A DNA stretch of 57,660 nt from Eubacterium sp. Lineage in GTDB: Bacteria; Bacillota; Clostridia; Lachnospirales; Lachnospiraceae. A program made the translations under genes and the position numbers. Within the stretch, counting starts at the first letter, position 1; each line of letters starts with the position of its first letter. The DNA is taken from contig JAILRZ010000005.1 of the NCBI GenBank assembly GCA_024697845.1, positions 1-57,660 of the forward strand, in the 5' to 3' direction. The notes under the pieces were generated by a model that ran no database searches, was not told where the DNA came from, and saw only the letters and a list, made by a program, of their open reading frames with translations. Below, one piece after another: positions 44,435 to 53,892 of the stretch.

Positions 44435-45460
44435 ATGGATTACAAGACATCCGGAGTAGATATTGAAGCAGGATACAAGTCAGTGGAATTGATGAAGGAA
44501 AGCATTAAGAAAACAATGCGTCCGGAAGTATTAGGAGGAATCGGAGGCTTCGCAGGAGCATTTGATTTGTCTTCCATCAAAAATATGGAGGAACCGGTTC
44601 TTTTATCAGGAACTGATGGTTGTGGAACAAAAGTTAAATTAGCTTTTGTAATGGATAAGCATGATACAATCGGTATTGATGCAGTAGCAATGTGTGTAAA
44701 TGATATTGCATGTTCCGGTGGAGAACCATTATTTTTCTTAGACTATATAGCTTGTGGAAAGAACTATCCTGAAAAGATTGCAACAATCGTAAGCGGTGTG
44801 GCAGAAGGATGTAGACAGTCCGGAGCAGCATTGGTTGGTGGTGAAACCGCAGAACATCCGGGACTGATGCCGGAAGATGATTACGATTTGGCTGGATTTG
44901 CAGTTGGTGTAGTAGACAAGAAGGATTTGATTACCGGTGAAAACATCAAACCGGGAGATGCTTTGATTGGTATTGCATCCAGCGGTGTTCATAGCAACGG
45001 ATTTTCATTAGTTCGCAAAGTGTTCGATATGACAAAAGAGTCTTTGGATACATATTATGATGAATTAGGAAAGACTTTAGGTGAAGCATTAATTGAGCCA
45101 ACTAGAATTTATGTAAAGGCTTTGAAGAATGTAAAAGAAGCAGGCGTTACCATTAAGGGATGTAGCCATATTACCGGAGGAGGATTCTACGAAAATATTC
45201 CAAGAATGCTTCCGGATGGAGTGAAAGCAGTTGTGAAGAAGGATAGCTATGAAGTTCCTGCAATCTTCAAACTGTTAGCAGAAAAAGGTGACATTTCCGA
45301 AGAAATGATGTACAACACTTACAACATGGGTATCGGTATGATTCTTGCAGTGGATCCTGCAGATGTTGAAACAACAATGAAAGCGTTAGAAGCAGCAGGA
45401 GACAAGTGCTTTGTCGTTGGTCAGATTGAAGCCGGTGAAAAAGTAGCGGAATTAGTATAA
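44435..45460 (+). CDS. purM: Phosphoribosylformylglycinamidine cyclo-ligase
   Basis: A 341-residue AIR synthetase. YKSVELMKESIKKT opens it, SGTDGCGTKVKLAF and VAMCVNDIACSGGEPLFFLD hold the ATP/FGAM site, and HITGGGFYENIPRML is the C-terminal glycine-rich motif. It closes the imidazole ring using FGAM from PurL. An AAGGAG site precedes it. Confidence 0.97.
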   Translation: MDYKTSGVDIEAGYKSVELMKESIKKTMRPEVLGGIGGFAGAFDLSSIKNMEEPVLLSGTDGCGTKVKLAFVMDKHDTIGIDAVAMCVNDIACSGGEPLFFLDYIACGKNYPEKIATIVSGVAEGCRQSGAALVGGETAEHPGLMPEDDYDLAGFAVGVVDKKDLITGENIKPGDALIGIASSGVHSNGFSLVRKVFDMTKESLDTYYDELGKTLGEALIEPTRIYVKALKNVKEAGVTIKGCSHITGGGFYENIPRMLPDGVKAVVKKDSYEVPAIFKLLAEKGDISEEMMYNTYNMGIGMILAVDPADVETTMKALEAAGDKCFVVGQIEAGEKVAELV

Positions 45461-45473
45461 TAAGGAGTATAAC

Positions 45474-46085
45474 ATGATTCGTGTGGGTGTTATGGTTTCC
45501 GGAGGTGGAACCAATCTTCAGGCAATTTTAGATGCAGTAGATGCAGGAAAAATTACCAATGCTTCCGTTGAAGTGGTAATTAGCAATAAAAAAGATGCAT
45601 ATGCTTTGGAAAGAGCAAAAAAACATAATATCGCTGCCCAGGCAGTATCTCCAAAAGATTACGAAACAAGAGACGCTTTTAATCAGGCGTTGATTAAAGC
45701 GGTAGATTCTTACAATTTGGATTTGATTGTGTTGGCAGGATTTCTTGTTGTTCTTCCAAAAGAATTTGTTCAGAAATATGAAGGAAGAATCATCAATATT
45801 CATCCTTCTCTGATTCCATCCTTTTGTGGTGATGGTTTTTACGGATTGCATGTTCATGAGGCAGCGCTTAAGCGTGGCGTGAAGGTCACTGGAGCAACAG
45901 TTCACTTTGTGGATGAAGGAACGGATACCGGTCCGATTATCTATCAGAAAGCGGTGGAAATTTTGCCGAATGACACCCCGGAAGTTTTACAGAAACGAGT
46001 AATGGAACAGGCTGAATGGAAAATTCTTCCGGCAGCTATTGATGCCATTGCCAACAATAGAATCAAATATGCAGAGGAGAAATAA
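45474..46085 (+). CDS. purN: Phosphoribosylglycinamide formyltransferase
   Basis: A 203-residue folate-dependent GAR transformylase. VMVSGGGTNLQAILD binds GAR phosphate, and NIHPSLIPSF contains the catalytic Asn-x-His. GATVHFVDEGTDTGPII carries the essential Asp. The stop is separated from purD by one base. TAAGGAG precedes the ATG. Confidence 0.97.
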   Translation: MIRVGVMVSGGGTNLQAILDAVDAGKITNASVEVVISNKKDAYALERAKKHNIAAQAVSPKDYETRDAFNQALIKAVDSYNLDLIVLAGFLVVLPKEFVQKYEGRIINIHPSLIPSFCGDGFYGLHVHEAALKRGVKVTGATVHFVDEGTDTGPIIYQKAVEILPNDTPEVLQKRVMEQAEWKILPAAIDAIANNRIKYAEEK

Positions 46086-46086
46086 G

Positions 46087-47358
46087 ATGAAAGTTTTAAT
46101 CGTAGGAAGCGGTGGAAGAGAACACGCTATCGCTACTGCAGTAGCAAAAAGTCCAAAAGTAGATAAAATTTATTGTGCACCTGGAAATGCAGGAATCGGT
46201 CAGATTGCCGAATGCGTAAATATCGGTGCCATGGAATTTGATAAGCTGGTTGCATTTGCAAAGGAAAATGAAATTGATTTGACTGTCATTGGAATGGACG
46301 ATCCGTTGGTAGGCGGTGTTGTTGATGCGTTTGAAAATGCAGGCCTCCGGGTATTCGGACCAAGAAAGAATGCAGCAATTTTGGAAGGATCCAAAGCATT
46401 TTCAAAGGATTTAATGAAAAAATACAATATTCCGACAGCAGGTTACGAAAACTTTAATTCTCCTGAAGAAGCAAAGGAATATTTAGAAAACTCCAAGTAC
46501 CCAATCGTGTTAAAGGCTGATGGTCTTGCGTTAGGTAAAGGGGTATTGATTTGCAATACAAAAGAAGAAGCAATGGCTGGCGTTAACGAATTAATGTTAG
46601 ACAAGAAATTCGGTGATGCTGGAAATACGATTGTAATCGAGGAATTCATGACAGGTCGTGAAGTTTCCGTATTGTCTTATGTAGATGGAAAGACTATTAA
46701 GATTATGACTTCCGCACAGGATCATAAGAGAGCAAAGGATGGAGATCAGGGACTGAATACCGGTGGTATGGGAACATTTTCGCCAAGCCCATTCTATACA
46801 GAAGAAGTTGATGAATTCTGTAAGAAATATATTTATCAGGCAACTGTAGACGCAATGGCAGCAGAAGGACGCGAATTCAAGGGAATTATTTTCTTCGGTT
46901 TGATGCTGACAGAAGATGGACCAAAGGTATTGGAATACAATGCACGTTTCGGAGATCCGGAAGCACAGGTTGTTCTGCCAAGAATGAAAAATGATATTGT
47001 GGAAGTGTTCGAAGCATGTATCGATGGAACATTGGATCAGATTGATCTTCAGTTCGAAGACAATGCAGCAGTTTGTGTTGTTCTCGCCAGCGACGGATAT
47101 CCGGTTTCTTACGAAAAAGGATTTGAAATCAAGGGATTGGAACAGTTTGACAATAAAGAAGGTTACTATGTTTTCCATGCTGGAACAAAGCTTTCTGACG
47201 GAAAGATTGTAACAAACGGAGGTCGTGTTCTGGGTGTAACAGCAAAGGGTGCAGACTTAAAAGAAGCAAGAGCCAATGCTTATGAAGCTACAAAACTGAT
47301 TGATTTCGATAATAAGTACATGAGAAATGATATCGGTAAGGCAATTGATGAAGCTTAA
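46087..47358 (+). CDS. purD: Phosphoribosylamine-glycine ligase
   Basis: A 423-residue ATP-grasp enzyme. MKVLIVGSGGREHAIATAVA is the N-terminal fold. KADGLALGKGVLIC and NTGGMGTFSPSPF form the grasp, and LEYNARFGDPEAQVVLPR holds the metal site. It joins glycine to phosphoribosylamine. The ATG after GAGGAGAAATAAG is used; an in-frame ATG 48 nt upstream lies inside purN. Last pur gene of the run. Confidence 0.97.
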   Translation: MKVLIVGSGGREHAIATAVAKSPKVDKIYCAPGNAGIGQIAECVNIGAMEFDKLVAFAKENEIDLTVIGMDDPLVGGVVDAFENAGLRVFGPRKNAAILEGSKAFSKDLMKKYNIPTAGYENFNSPEEAKEYLENSKYPIVLKADGLALGKGVLICNTKEEAMAGVNELMLDKKFGDAGNTIVIEEFMTGREVSVLSYVDGKTIKIMTSAQDHKRAKDGDQGLNTGGMGTFSPSPFYTEEVDEFCKKYIYQATVDAMAAEGREFKGIIFFGLMLTEDGPKVLEYNARFGDPEAQVVLPRMKNDIVEVFEACIDGTLDQIDLQFEDNAAVCVVLASDGYPVSYEKGFEIKGLEQFDNKEGYYVFHAGTKLSDGKIVTNGGRVLGVTAKGADLKEARANAYEATKLIDFDNKYMRNDIGKAIDEA

Positions 47359-47377
47359 TGAATAAGGAAGGTTAGTC

Positions 47378-49084
47378 ATGAAACAGTTAAGAGGATTATG
47401 TCTCGTTGTGGCAATGATGGTATTGGGCTTGTGTGGAACTGTTGCGGTTTCGGCAGCACCGACAGATTTGTCTTCAATGAAAATATATGCAGTAGATGCG
47501 GCAGGAAAGAAAATCGAGGTTCCGATTAATTTCAGCCCGACAACATACAATTACGATATTACAATTAAGTCAGATGCAGTATCCATTGATATTGAATATC
47601 AAACAGCAGATGCTACATCAAAGGCTGAAATTGTTAATGAAGCTTATAATACTAAGATGGATACCGGTGCAGACAATAAGACACAGGTTCGTGTTACCGC
47701 TGCAAACGGATCTACCGTCCTTTATCGTATCAATACAACAAAATTGACTCCTCAGGAGGATGAAGGATTTTCTTACGGAACAGAAGAAGATGAAACAAAA
47801 GCAGATGACGACAAGAAGGAAGAAAAAAAGAAGGACAAAGATAAGTCCAAGGATGACGTTAAAGTTACAGTAGGAAAGAGAACTTTACGTATTGCAAAAA
47901 AACTTCCGGTAGATGTTCCAAAAGGATTTGAAGAAAGCAAGTTTGAATACAAAGGTAAGAAATACGAATGTATCGTAAAGGGAGATGCGGATAAGTTAGT
48001 TGCACTCTATTTGTACAATTCAAAGGTTGAAGGCTTCTACGTATACGATCAGGAAGATGATGAATTCTATGAATTAAAAAATATTAATGTTGCCAGCAGA
48101 ATGTATACTATTGTACGTTCCAAGGAAAAAGCAGACATTTTAAGCAATTATCCAAGACAGAAAATTGAAATCGGTGAAGAAGAAGTTAAAGCATGGGTTT
48201 TGGATGCAGAAGAAGAAATGTATCTTGTTTACGCAATGAACTGGGATGAAGAAACAAGCTTGTATTCCTATGATGCAAAAGAAGGGGTATTTCAGCGTTA
48301 TCTGATTGATGAAGACATATACTCTCAGCAGGAAGCAGCAGAAGTGGCTTATCAAAAATTGCAGAAAAACAGAACTGCACTTGCGAACAAATATAATATG
48401 CTTCTGAAAGTAATTGGTGGATTGATAATTGTGATTGTCATGTTAATCTTTGTGTTGATTAATATGAAGTTGGATCGAAAAGCAAAGAAACTCAGCAAGG
48501 AAAGTCATGAAGCTTCAGACGATGAGTACGATGAGGAAGAATATCTGAAGAAGCAGAAGAAAAAAGAAGAAAAGAAAAAGGCCAAAGAAGCAAAAAAAAA
48601 TCAGAAGGAAATTGACCAGGAAGAAACAGACTTGAGGGAAGTTGATTCAGAAAGCACTGGAGAAGTGGAAGACTTTACTGAAACAGCAGAAGAAGTGGAA
48701 GAGGAAATGGCCGAATCTGAGGAAGAAGAAATTGAAAATCCTGAAGTGCCAAAGAGAAAACTTTTTGGAAAACATAAAGTTGCAAGCGTCTATGGTGATA
48801 TGCCGACCTTTGGCTCTGAATTTGAATCCCATGAAGGATTTTATGGTGGGGAAGTAGTAGAAGAAGATGAAGTGTTGATTGATATTACTGATGATGAAAA
48901 GGATGTTGAAGTCATCGATCATCCAGAAGAACCGGAACAAAAAACGGTGGAAGAAGTTGCAGAGACTCCGGAAGAAATCTTGAAAAACGAAGAAGAAGAT
49001 TTGAAGGAAACATTAAAATCAATGTTGCCACCGGAAGAAGATGACGATGATGACGATGGATTTGAATTTATTGATTTAGACTAA
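47378..49084 (+). CDS. Membrane-anchored protein with cadherin-like beta-sandwich and long charged cytoplasmic tail
   Basis: A 568-residue protein. A signal peptide ends near residue 26. Residues 30-120 resemble the cadherin-like/PF12733 beta-sandwich (FSPTTYNYDITIKSDAVSI). A charged linker and a second external domain (to about 330) follow, then a transmembrane helix at about 343-364. The 200-residue tail is lysine-rich first and acidic later, ending in an Asp run. The topology is external domain, membrane, cytoplasmic tail. It begins 19 nt after purD and may share its transcript. Role unknown; envelope sensing or scaffolding is a guess. Confidence 0.75.
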   Translation: MKQLRGLCLVVAMMVLGLCGTVAVSAAPTDLSSMKIYAVDAAGKKIEVPINFSPTTYNYDITIKSDAVSIDIEYQTADATSKAEIVNEAYNTKMDTGADNKTQVRVTAANGSTVLYRINTTKLTPQEDEGFSYGTEEDETKADDDKKEEKKKDKDKSKDDVKVTVGKRTLRIAKKLPVDVPKGFEESKFEYKGKKYECIVKGDADKLVALYLYNSKVEGFYVYDQEDDEFYELKNINVASRMYTIVRSKEKADILSNYPRQKIEIGEEEVKAWVLDAEEEMYLVYAMNWDEETSLYSYDAKEGVFQRYLIDEDIYSQQEAAEVAYQKLQKNRTALANKYNMLLKVIGGLIIVIVMLIFVLINMKLDRKAKKLSKESHEASDDEYDEEEYLKKQKKKEEKKKAKEAKKNQKEIDQEETDLREVDSESTGEVEDFTETAEEVEEEMAESEEEEIENPEVPKRKLFGKHKVASVYGDMPTFGSEFESHEGFYGGEVVEEDEVLIDITDDEKDVEVIDHPEEPEQKTVEEVAETPEEILKNEEEDLKETLKSMLPPEEDDDDDDGFEFIDLD

Positions 49085-49089
49085 AGAGA

Positions 49090-49139
49090 AAAGTGCTTAC
49101 ACTTTTGTGGAATGCTCTGGGCGAAAGTCTGGAGCATTC
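49090..49139 (+). other. Two hairpins in the clpC upstream region, one with a GAAA tetraloop
   Basis: AAAAGTG-CTTA-CACTTTT (49090-49107) is a weak terminator for the preceding gene. It is followed by a 13-bp stem (49110-49122/49127-49139, three G-U pairs) capped by GAAA. The second lacks a T-run and ends just before TATAAT (49144-49149), for which I see no good -35. Confidence 0.6.
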
Positions 49140-49180
49140 TCGTTATAATTAGAGAAAAAACGGGGAATGGAGGAGCGAAC

Positions 49181-51664
49181 ATGCAGAATGGAAAGTTTAC
49201 AAATCAATTGCAACAGGCGATGGAGTATGCAAGAGAACTGGCCAGTGGAATGGGAATGGGCTATATAGGAACTGAACATATTCTTGCCGGATTAGCAAGA
49301 GTTGCCGATGGCGTTGCTGCGAATGTATTATACAATTATGAATTGGTTTATAACGATATTGTTTCGGCAATCGAACAGGATATGGATGTCAAATATATTA
49401 GTAAGATTCGCAGTAAAGGGAGAAATCTTTCTCTTTCCACCAAAAGTCAGGCATTAATCAACCGGGCTGAAGCGGAGGCACATCGTCAGGGGATGCCAAA
49501 GATTGGAACGGAACATATGCTTTTGGCAATCGTTGCAGAACCAGAATGTGAAGCACATGCAATTATCGATAGTTTTCGAATCAGTTTCAAGAAAATTTGT
49601 GGTGATTTGTTGAAAGTAATGAATCGTGACCCTTCGGAAGTGAAGATGTATGTAAAAAATCCCAAAAGAAGTAAAAGCAGAGGTAATTCTGCAACACCAA
49701 TGCTGGATCAATATGGTAGAGATATGACAGCAGCTGCCCAGAGAAAACAGTTAGATCCAGTTATTGGAAGGGAAACAGAAATAGAAAGAATTCTTCAGAT
49801 TCTTAGCAGAAGAACGAAGAACAATCCGTGTCTTATTGGAGAACCGGGTGTAGGAAAAACAGCTATCGTTGAGGCGATTGCCCAAAGAATCTGTGAAGGT
49901 ACCATTCCGAAAAGTATGATTGGAAAGCGATTGATTAGTTTGGACTTATCGGGAACCGTGGCAGGTTCCAAGTATCGTGGTGAGTTTGAAGAGCGCTTAA
50001 AAACAATTATCGATGAAGTGGAAGCAGCAGGTAATGTGATTTTGTTTGTTGATGAAATTCATACGATTATTGGCGCCGGTGGTGCGGAAGGTTCTATGGA
50101 TGCTTCCAATATTTTGAAACCTTCTTTAACCAAAGGAAATTTAAAAATAATTGGTGCAACAACTATTGCAGAATATCGAAAATACTTTGAAAGAGATGCT
50201 GCTTTGGAACGAAGATTCCAGCCGGTTCAGGTTGAAGAACCGACAAAGCAGCAGGCTGTGGAGATTTTAAAAGGACTACGTAGTGCCTATGAAGATTTTC
50301 ATAATGTTACAATTTCAAATGAAGCAATTGATGCTGCGGTGGAATTATCCATTCGCTATATCAATGACAGAAATCTTCCGGACAAAGCAATTGATTTGAT
50401 TGATGAAGCTTGTTCAAAAGTTCGAATTCGAGAAGTACCAAAGCCAAAGAGTTTAATTAACAAAGAATTAGAAGTAGAGGAATTAAATCTTCAGTTGGAA
50501 ATGACCGTGCGTCATTCTGATTTTAAGGCGGCAGCACAGATTAAGGATGATTTAGAGAAAGCATTGGCGAAACTTCAGAAGGCAAAGGCAAAATGGGAAG
50601 GCAGTGAACTTGCATACCGCCCTGTAATTGGTGAAGAATCCATTCAGGAAATTGTATCCATGTGGACAGGAATTCCGGTTACGAAAATGGGAAAACATGA
50701 ACAGCAACGCTTATTGAAGTTGGAATCCATTTTACATCAGAGAGTTGTAGGTCAGGAAGAAGCGGTAGAAGCTGTTGCAAAGGCTGTCCGTCGAGGCAGG
50801 GTGGGATTGAAAAATCCAAATCGTCCAACAGGATCGTTCCTGTTCTTAGGCCCTACCGGTGTAGGAAAAACAGAACTGTCCAAGGCATTGGCCGAAGCTG
50901 TTTTTGGCTCAGAGGAATCGATTATCCGAGTTGATATGTCTGAGTATATGGAAAAGCATAGCGTTTCTAAGATGATTGGTTCGCCACCGGGATACGTAGG
51001 GTTTGACGATGGAGGACAGCTCAGTGATAAAGTTCGGAAAAATCCATATTCTGTAATTCTATTTGACGAAATTGAAAAGGCACATCCGGATGTGTTTAAC
51101 ATCTTGCTACAAGTATTAGATGATGGACAGATTACGGATTCCAAGGGAAGAAAGGTGAATTTCAAAAATACCATTATTATTATGACTTCCAATGCCGGAG
51201 CCGGCAGAATTATTGATCCGAAACACTTAGGGTTTGCACATGGAGATACCGAAAAACAGGATTACGAAAAAATGAAATCCAATGTTATGGAGGAAGTGAA
51301 GCAGATTTTCAAACCGGAATTTATCAATCGTATTGATGATATTATTGTTTTCCATGCATTAACACAAAAAGAAATCAAGAGCATTGTGAATATCTTGCTG
51401 AATCAGTTAAAGAATCAGGTTCAAAGCCAGATGGATATTCGTTTGAAGTTTAACAATAGTTTAAGGCAGTACCTGGCCAACGAAAGTTATGATAAAAAGT
51501 ATGGTGCAAGACCGTTGAGACGAATGATTCAGAATAAAGTTGAAAATCGATTGGCGGAGGAAGTTCTAGCAGGAACGGTTCAAAAGGGAGACCAGGTAAC
51601 AATTTCGGCAAAAGGAAAACAAATTCAGATTTCGGTTGCCGAAAAGGGGCAAAAAAAGGTATAA
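49181..51664 (+). CDS. clpC: ClpC-type ATP-dependent Clp protease ATPase subunit
   Basis: An 827-residue double-AAA+ unfoldase. The Clp N-domain spans residues 1-145 ([22 protein letters not shown]). AAA-1 has GEPGVGKTA and [15 protein letters not shown], a UVR-like middle segment ([16 protein letters not shown]) follows, and AAA-2 has GPTGVGKTE and [14 protein letters not shown]. It feeds substrates to ClpP. The start follows GGAGGAGCGAAC; longer readings lack a site. No ctsR, mcsA or mcsB is adjacent, unlike the Bacillus clpC operon. Confidence 0.95.
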   Translation: MQNGKFTNQLQQAMEYARELASGMGMGYIGTEHILAGLARVADGVAANVLYNYELVYNDIVSAIEQDMDVKYISKIRSKGRNLSLSTKSQALINRAEAEAHRQGMPKIGTEHMLLAIVAEPECEAHAIIDSFRISFKKICGDLLKVMNRDPSEVKMYVKNPKRSKSRGNSATPMLDQYGRDMTAAAQRKQLDPVIGRETEIERILQILSRRTKNNPCLIGEPGVGKTAIVEAIAQRICEGTIPKSMIGKRLISLDLSGTVAGSKYRGEFEERLKTIIDEVEAAGNVILFVDEIHTIIGAGGAEGSMDASNILKPSLTKGNLKIIGATTIAEYRKYFERDAALERRFQPVQVEEPTKQQAVEILKGLRSAYEDFHNVTISNEAIDAAVELSIRYINDRNLPDKAIDLIDEACSKVRIREVPKPKSLINKELEVEELNLQLEMTVRHSDFKAAAQIKDDLEKALAKLQKAKAKWEGSELAYRPVIGEESIQEIVSMWTGIPVTKMGKHEQQRLLKLESILHQRVVGQEEAVEAVAKAVRRGRVGLKNPNRPTGSFLFLGPTGVGKTELSKALAEAVFGSEESIIRVDMSEYMEKHSVSKMIGSPPGYVGFDDGGQLSDKVRKNPYSVILFDEIEKAHPDVFNILLQVLDDGQITDSKGRKVNFKNTIIIMTSNAGAGRIIDPKHLGFAHGDTEKQDYEKMKSNVMEEVKQIFKPEFINRIDDIIVFHALTQKEIKSIVNILLNQLKNQVQSQMDIRLKFNNSLRQYLANESYDKKYGARPLRRMIQNKVENRLAEEVLAGTVQKGDQVTISAKGKQIQISVAEKGQKKV

Positions 51665-51725
51665 TAGAGACAGGCTCGGAGAGCGGAAGATGAAGTCTTG
51701 AAGGACTTAAAAACAGGAGGAGAAG

Positions 51726-52139
51726 ATGGCAGTAGTAAAAGAATTAATCAGAGAAGAAAGTAACGGTTCAATTAGCTTTGGTAATTATGAATTACCTCAG
51801 AAGACAAAGAAAGCAGACTTTGAAGTTGCAGGAGATGTATACAAGGTTAAAACTTTTAAGGAAATTACTAAATTAGAAAAAAATGAATCTTTTGTATATG
51901 AATCAATTCCTGGAACAGCAGTCAGCGTATTTAAAGAGACAGCAGACGAAGTCAGCTTTTTTGTAGATGGAACAGCTCAGACTCAGATTACTTTGGAATT
52001 AGAACCAAACAAAGAATATAAGGTCGTTGTTGGACAGGCAGATTTGGGCGTGTCTAAGACTGACGTAGGTGGAAAACTCACTTTTGACGTGGAATTAAGT
52101 GAAGGAAACTTAGTACAGGTAAAAATCACTGCAGCTTAA
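51726..52139 (+). CDS. Small beta-rich protein of unknown function
   Basis: A 137-residue acidic protein with no signal peptide and no membrane segment. Alternating hydrophobic pattern and segments such as SFVYESIPGTAVSVF and QADLGVSKTDVGGKLTFDVE suggest a beta-sandwich. Similar short clostridial proteins carry the label endosialidase in some annotations, but no catalytic motif supports that. ACAGGAGGAGAAG gives strong expression. The CopZ-like gene follows within 12 nt. Confidence 0.6.
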   Translation: MAVVKELIREESNGSISFGNYELPQKTKKADFEVAGDVYKVKTFKEITKLEKNESFVYESIPGTAVSVFKETADEVSFFVDGTAQTQITLELEPNKEYKVVVGQADLGVSKTDVGGKLTFDVELSEGNLVQVKITAA

Positions 52140-52151
52140 AGGAGTGTGAAT

Positions 52152-52406
52152 ATGGTAAAAATAATCGTTGGTATTGAAGGGATGATGTGTGGAAATTGCG
52201 AAGCGCATGTCAATGAGGCGATTCGAAAAAATTTTCAGGTGAAGCAGGTCAAGGCTTCTCATGTAGATAATCAGGCGGTCATTATTGCAAAAAATGAAAT
52301 TCCGGAGACAGAATTAAAATCGATTATTGAAGAATGTGGTTATAAAATGACCGGAGTGGAATCGGAAGCTTATGAAAAGAAAGGACTTTTCGGACTATTT
52401 AAATGA
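52152..52406 (+). CDS. Heavy-metal-associated (CopZ-like) protein
   Basis: An 84-residue HMA-fold protein. GMMCGNCEAHVNEAI is the MxCxxC metal-binding loop, and the betaalphabeta pattern continues to IIEECGYKM. It probably shuttles Cu(I), yet no copper ATPase or CsoR is in the window. A longer GTG start six bases upstream is possible; the ATG with AGGAG is preferred. A 12-bp hairpin (52414-52450) lies between it and radA without a T-run. Confidence 0.85.
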   Translation: MVKIIVGIEGMMCGNCEAHVNEAIRKNFQVKQVKASHVDNQAVIIAKNEIPETELKSIIEECGYKMTGVESEAYEKKGLFGLFK

Positions 52407-52486
52407 TTTTTTTAGAAACAATTCGTATGGATTCATGCGGATTGTTTCTGCTATTAAGAAAAAAGGATAATTTGGACGGAGAAAAA

Positions 52487-53839
52487 ATGGCAAAAAGTAA
52501 GACGGTATTTTTTTGTAAGGAATGCGGATATGAATCGGCAAAATGGTTGGGACAATGTCCTGGCTGTGGAGAAGTGGGCAGTTTTGTGGAGGAACCGGTA
52601 GGAAATAAAAAGGTGAAATATTCTAGAAACGCTCTTGCTCAGGAACCGGTTTTACTGAATGAGGTTTCAGCAGAAGATGAAGAACGAACTACCACCGGAT
52701 TTTCAGAACTGGACCGTGTATTAGGAGGTGGAGTTGTTCCCGGAGGGCTAGTTTTAGTCGGAGGCGACCCAGGAATCGGAAAATCTACGCTATTACTTCA
52801 AGTATGCAGAAACATGTCTTCTATGGGAAAAGAAGTACTATATATTTCCGGGGAGGAATCACTCAAACAAATTAAATACAGAGCGAATCGAATGGGGGAA
52901 TTTTCAGACCATATTCGATTATTGGCAGAAACCAATCTGGATGTCATTGAAGAAGTGATTTTAGCACAGAAGCCAGAGGTTGTTATCATTGATTCTATTC
53001 AAACGATTTACAGGGAAGATATTGGTTCGGCACCGGGTAGTGTCAGTCAGGTAAGGGAATCTACCAATACATTAATGCAATTGGCCAAAGGTCATACCAT
53101 CCCTATTTTTATTGTCGGTCATGTGACAAAGGAAGGGGTCGTGGCAGGACCGAGAGTATTGGAACACATGGTGGATACAGTACTTTATTTTGAAGGAGAT
53201 CGACACGCAACCTATCGTATTATTCGAGGGGTAAAAAATCGATTTGGTTCCACCAATGAAATCGGAGTATTTGAGATGCGTAGCGATGGCCTGAATCAGG
53301 TTTTGAATCCATCGGAGTTTATGCTGGAGGGAAGACCGAAGGATGCCTCCGGTTCTGTGGTTGCCTGCCTGATGGAAGGGACCCGTCCGATTCTGGTGGA
53401 AATTCAGGCACTGATTACCCATACAAATTTCGGGATGCCGCGAAGAACTGCCGTAGGAACGGATTATAATCGAGTTAATTTGCTGATGGCAGTTTTGGAA
53501 AAACGTCTTGGAATTCAGATGGGAGATTACGATGCATATGTTAATATTGCCGGAGGATTAAAAATCAATGAACCGGCATTAGATTTAGCTTTGGTAACCG
53601 CATTGTTAAGTAGCTTCAAAAACAGAGTTGTGGATGCAGAAACCATTGTGTTTGGAGAAGTGGGACTTTCCGGAGAAGTGCGGGCAGTGTCTCAAGCAGA
53701 ACAGAGAGTATTAGAAGCAAAGAAATTAGGCTTCAAGCGTTGTATTCTTCCAACCGTTTCAATGAAAGGACTTTCTGAAATCCAGGGAATTGAACTGATT
53801 GGAGTTGCAAATGTTCAGGAAGCAGCAAATCAAATCTAA
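52487..53839 (+). CDS. radA: DNA repair protein RadA (Sms)
   Basis: A 450-residue RecA-like ATPase. A C4 zinc finger (CKECG, CPGCG) occupies residues 9-32. Walker A GGDPGIGKSTLL and the RadA-specific KNRFGSTNE follow, and a Lon-protease-like C-domain (VNIAGGLKINEPALDLA) ends it. It promotes branch migration in recombination and repair. The ATG at the conserved MAKSKTVFFC is used; upstream in-frame sequence is untranslated hairpin. Confidence 0.96.
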   Translation: MAKSKTVFFCKECGYESAKWLGQCPGCGEVGSFVEEPVGNKKVKYSRNALAQEPVLLNEVSAEDEERTTTGFSELDRVLGGGVVPGGLVLVGGDPGIGKSTLLLQVCRNMSSMGKEVLYISGEESLKQIKYRANRMGEFSDHIRLLAETNLDVIEEVILAQKPEVVIIDSIQTIYREDIGSAPGSVSQVRESTNTLMQLAKGHTIPIFIVGHVTKEGVVAGPRVLEHMVDTVLYFEGDRHATYRIIRGVKNRFGSTNEIGVFEMRSDGLNQVLNPSEFMLEGRPKDASGSVVACLMEGTRPILVEIQALITHTNFGMPRRTAVGTDYNRVNLLMAVLEKRLGIQMGDYDAYVNIAGGLKINEPALDLALVTALLSSFKNRVVDAETIVFGEVGLSGEVRAVSQAEQRVLEAKKLGFKRCILPTVSMKGLSEIQGIELIGVANVQEAANQI

Positions 53840-53892
53840 AATAATAATAAAAATATTCTACAAGGGAAAAATAAGAAAAGAGGGAGAAACAA

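Noticed and set aside
51726-52139. Endosialidase function for the 137-residue protein
   Set aside because: The protein is far too short for a sialidase and has no sialidase motif; only a label remembered from similar proteins suggests it.
52414-52450. Terminator between the CopZ-like gene and radA
   Set aside because: The 12-bp stem has no following T-run on either strand, so termination is not supported.
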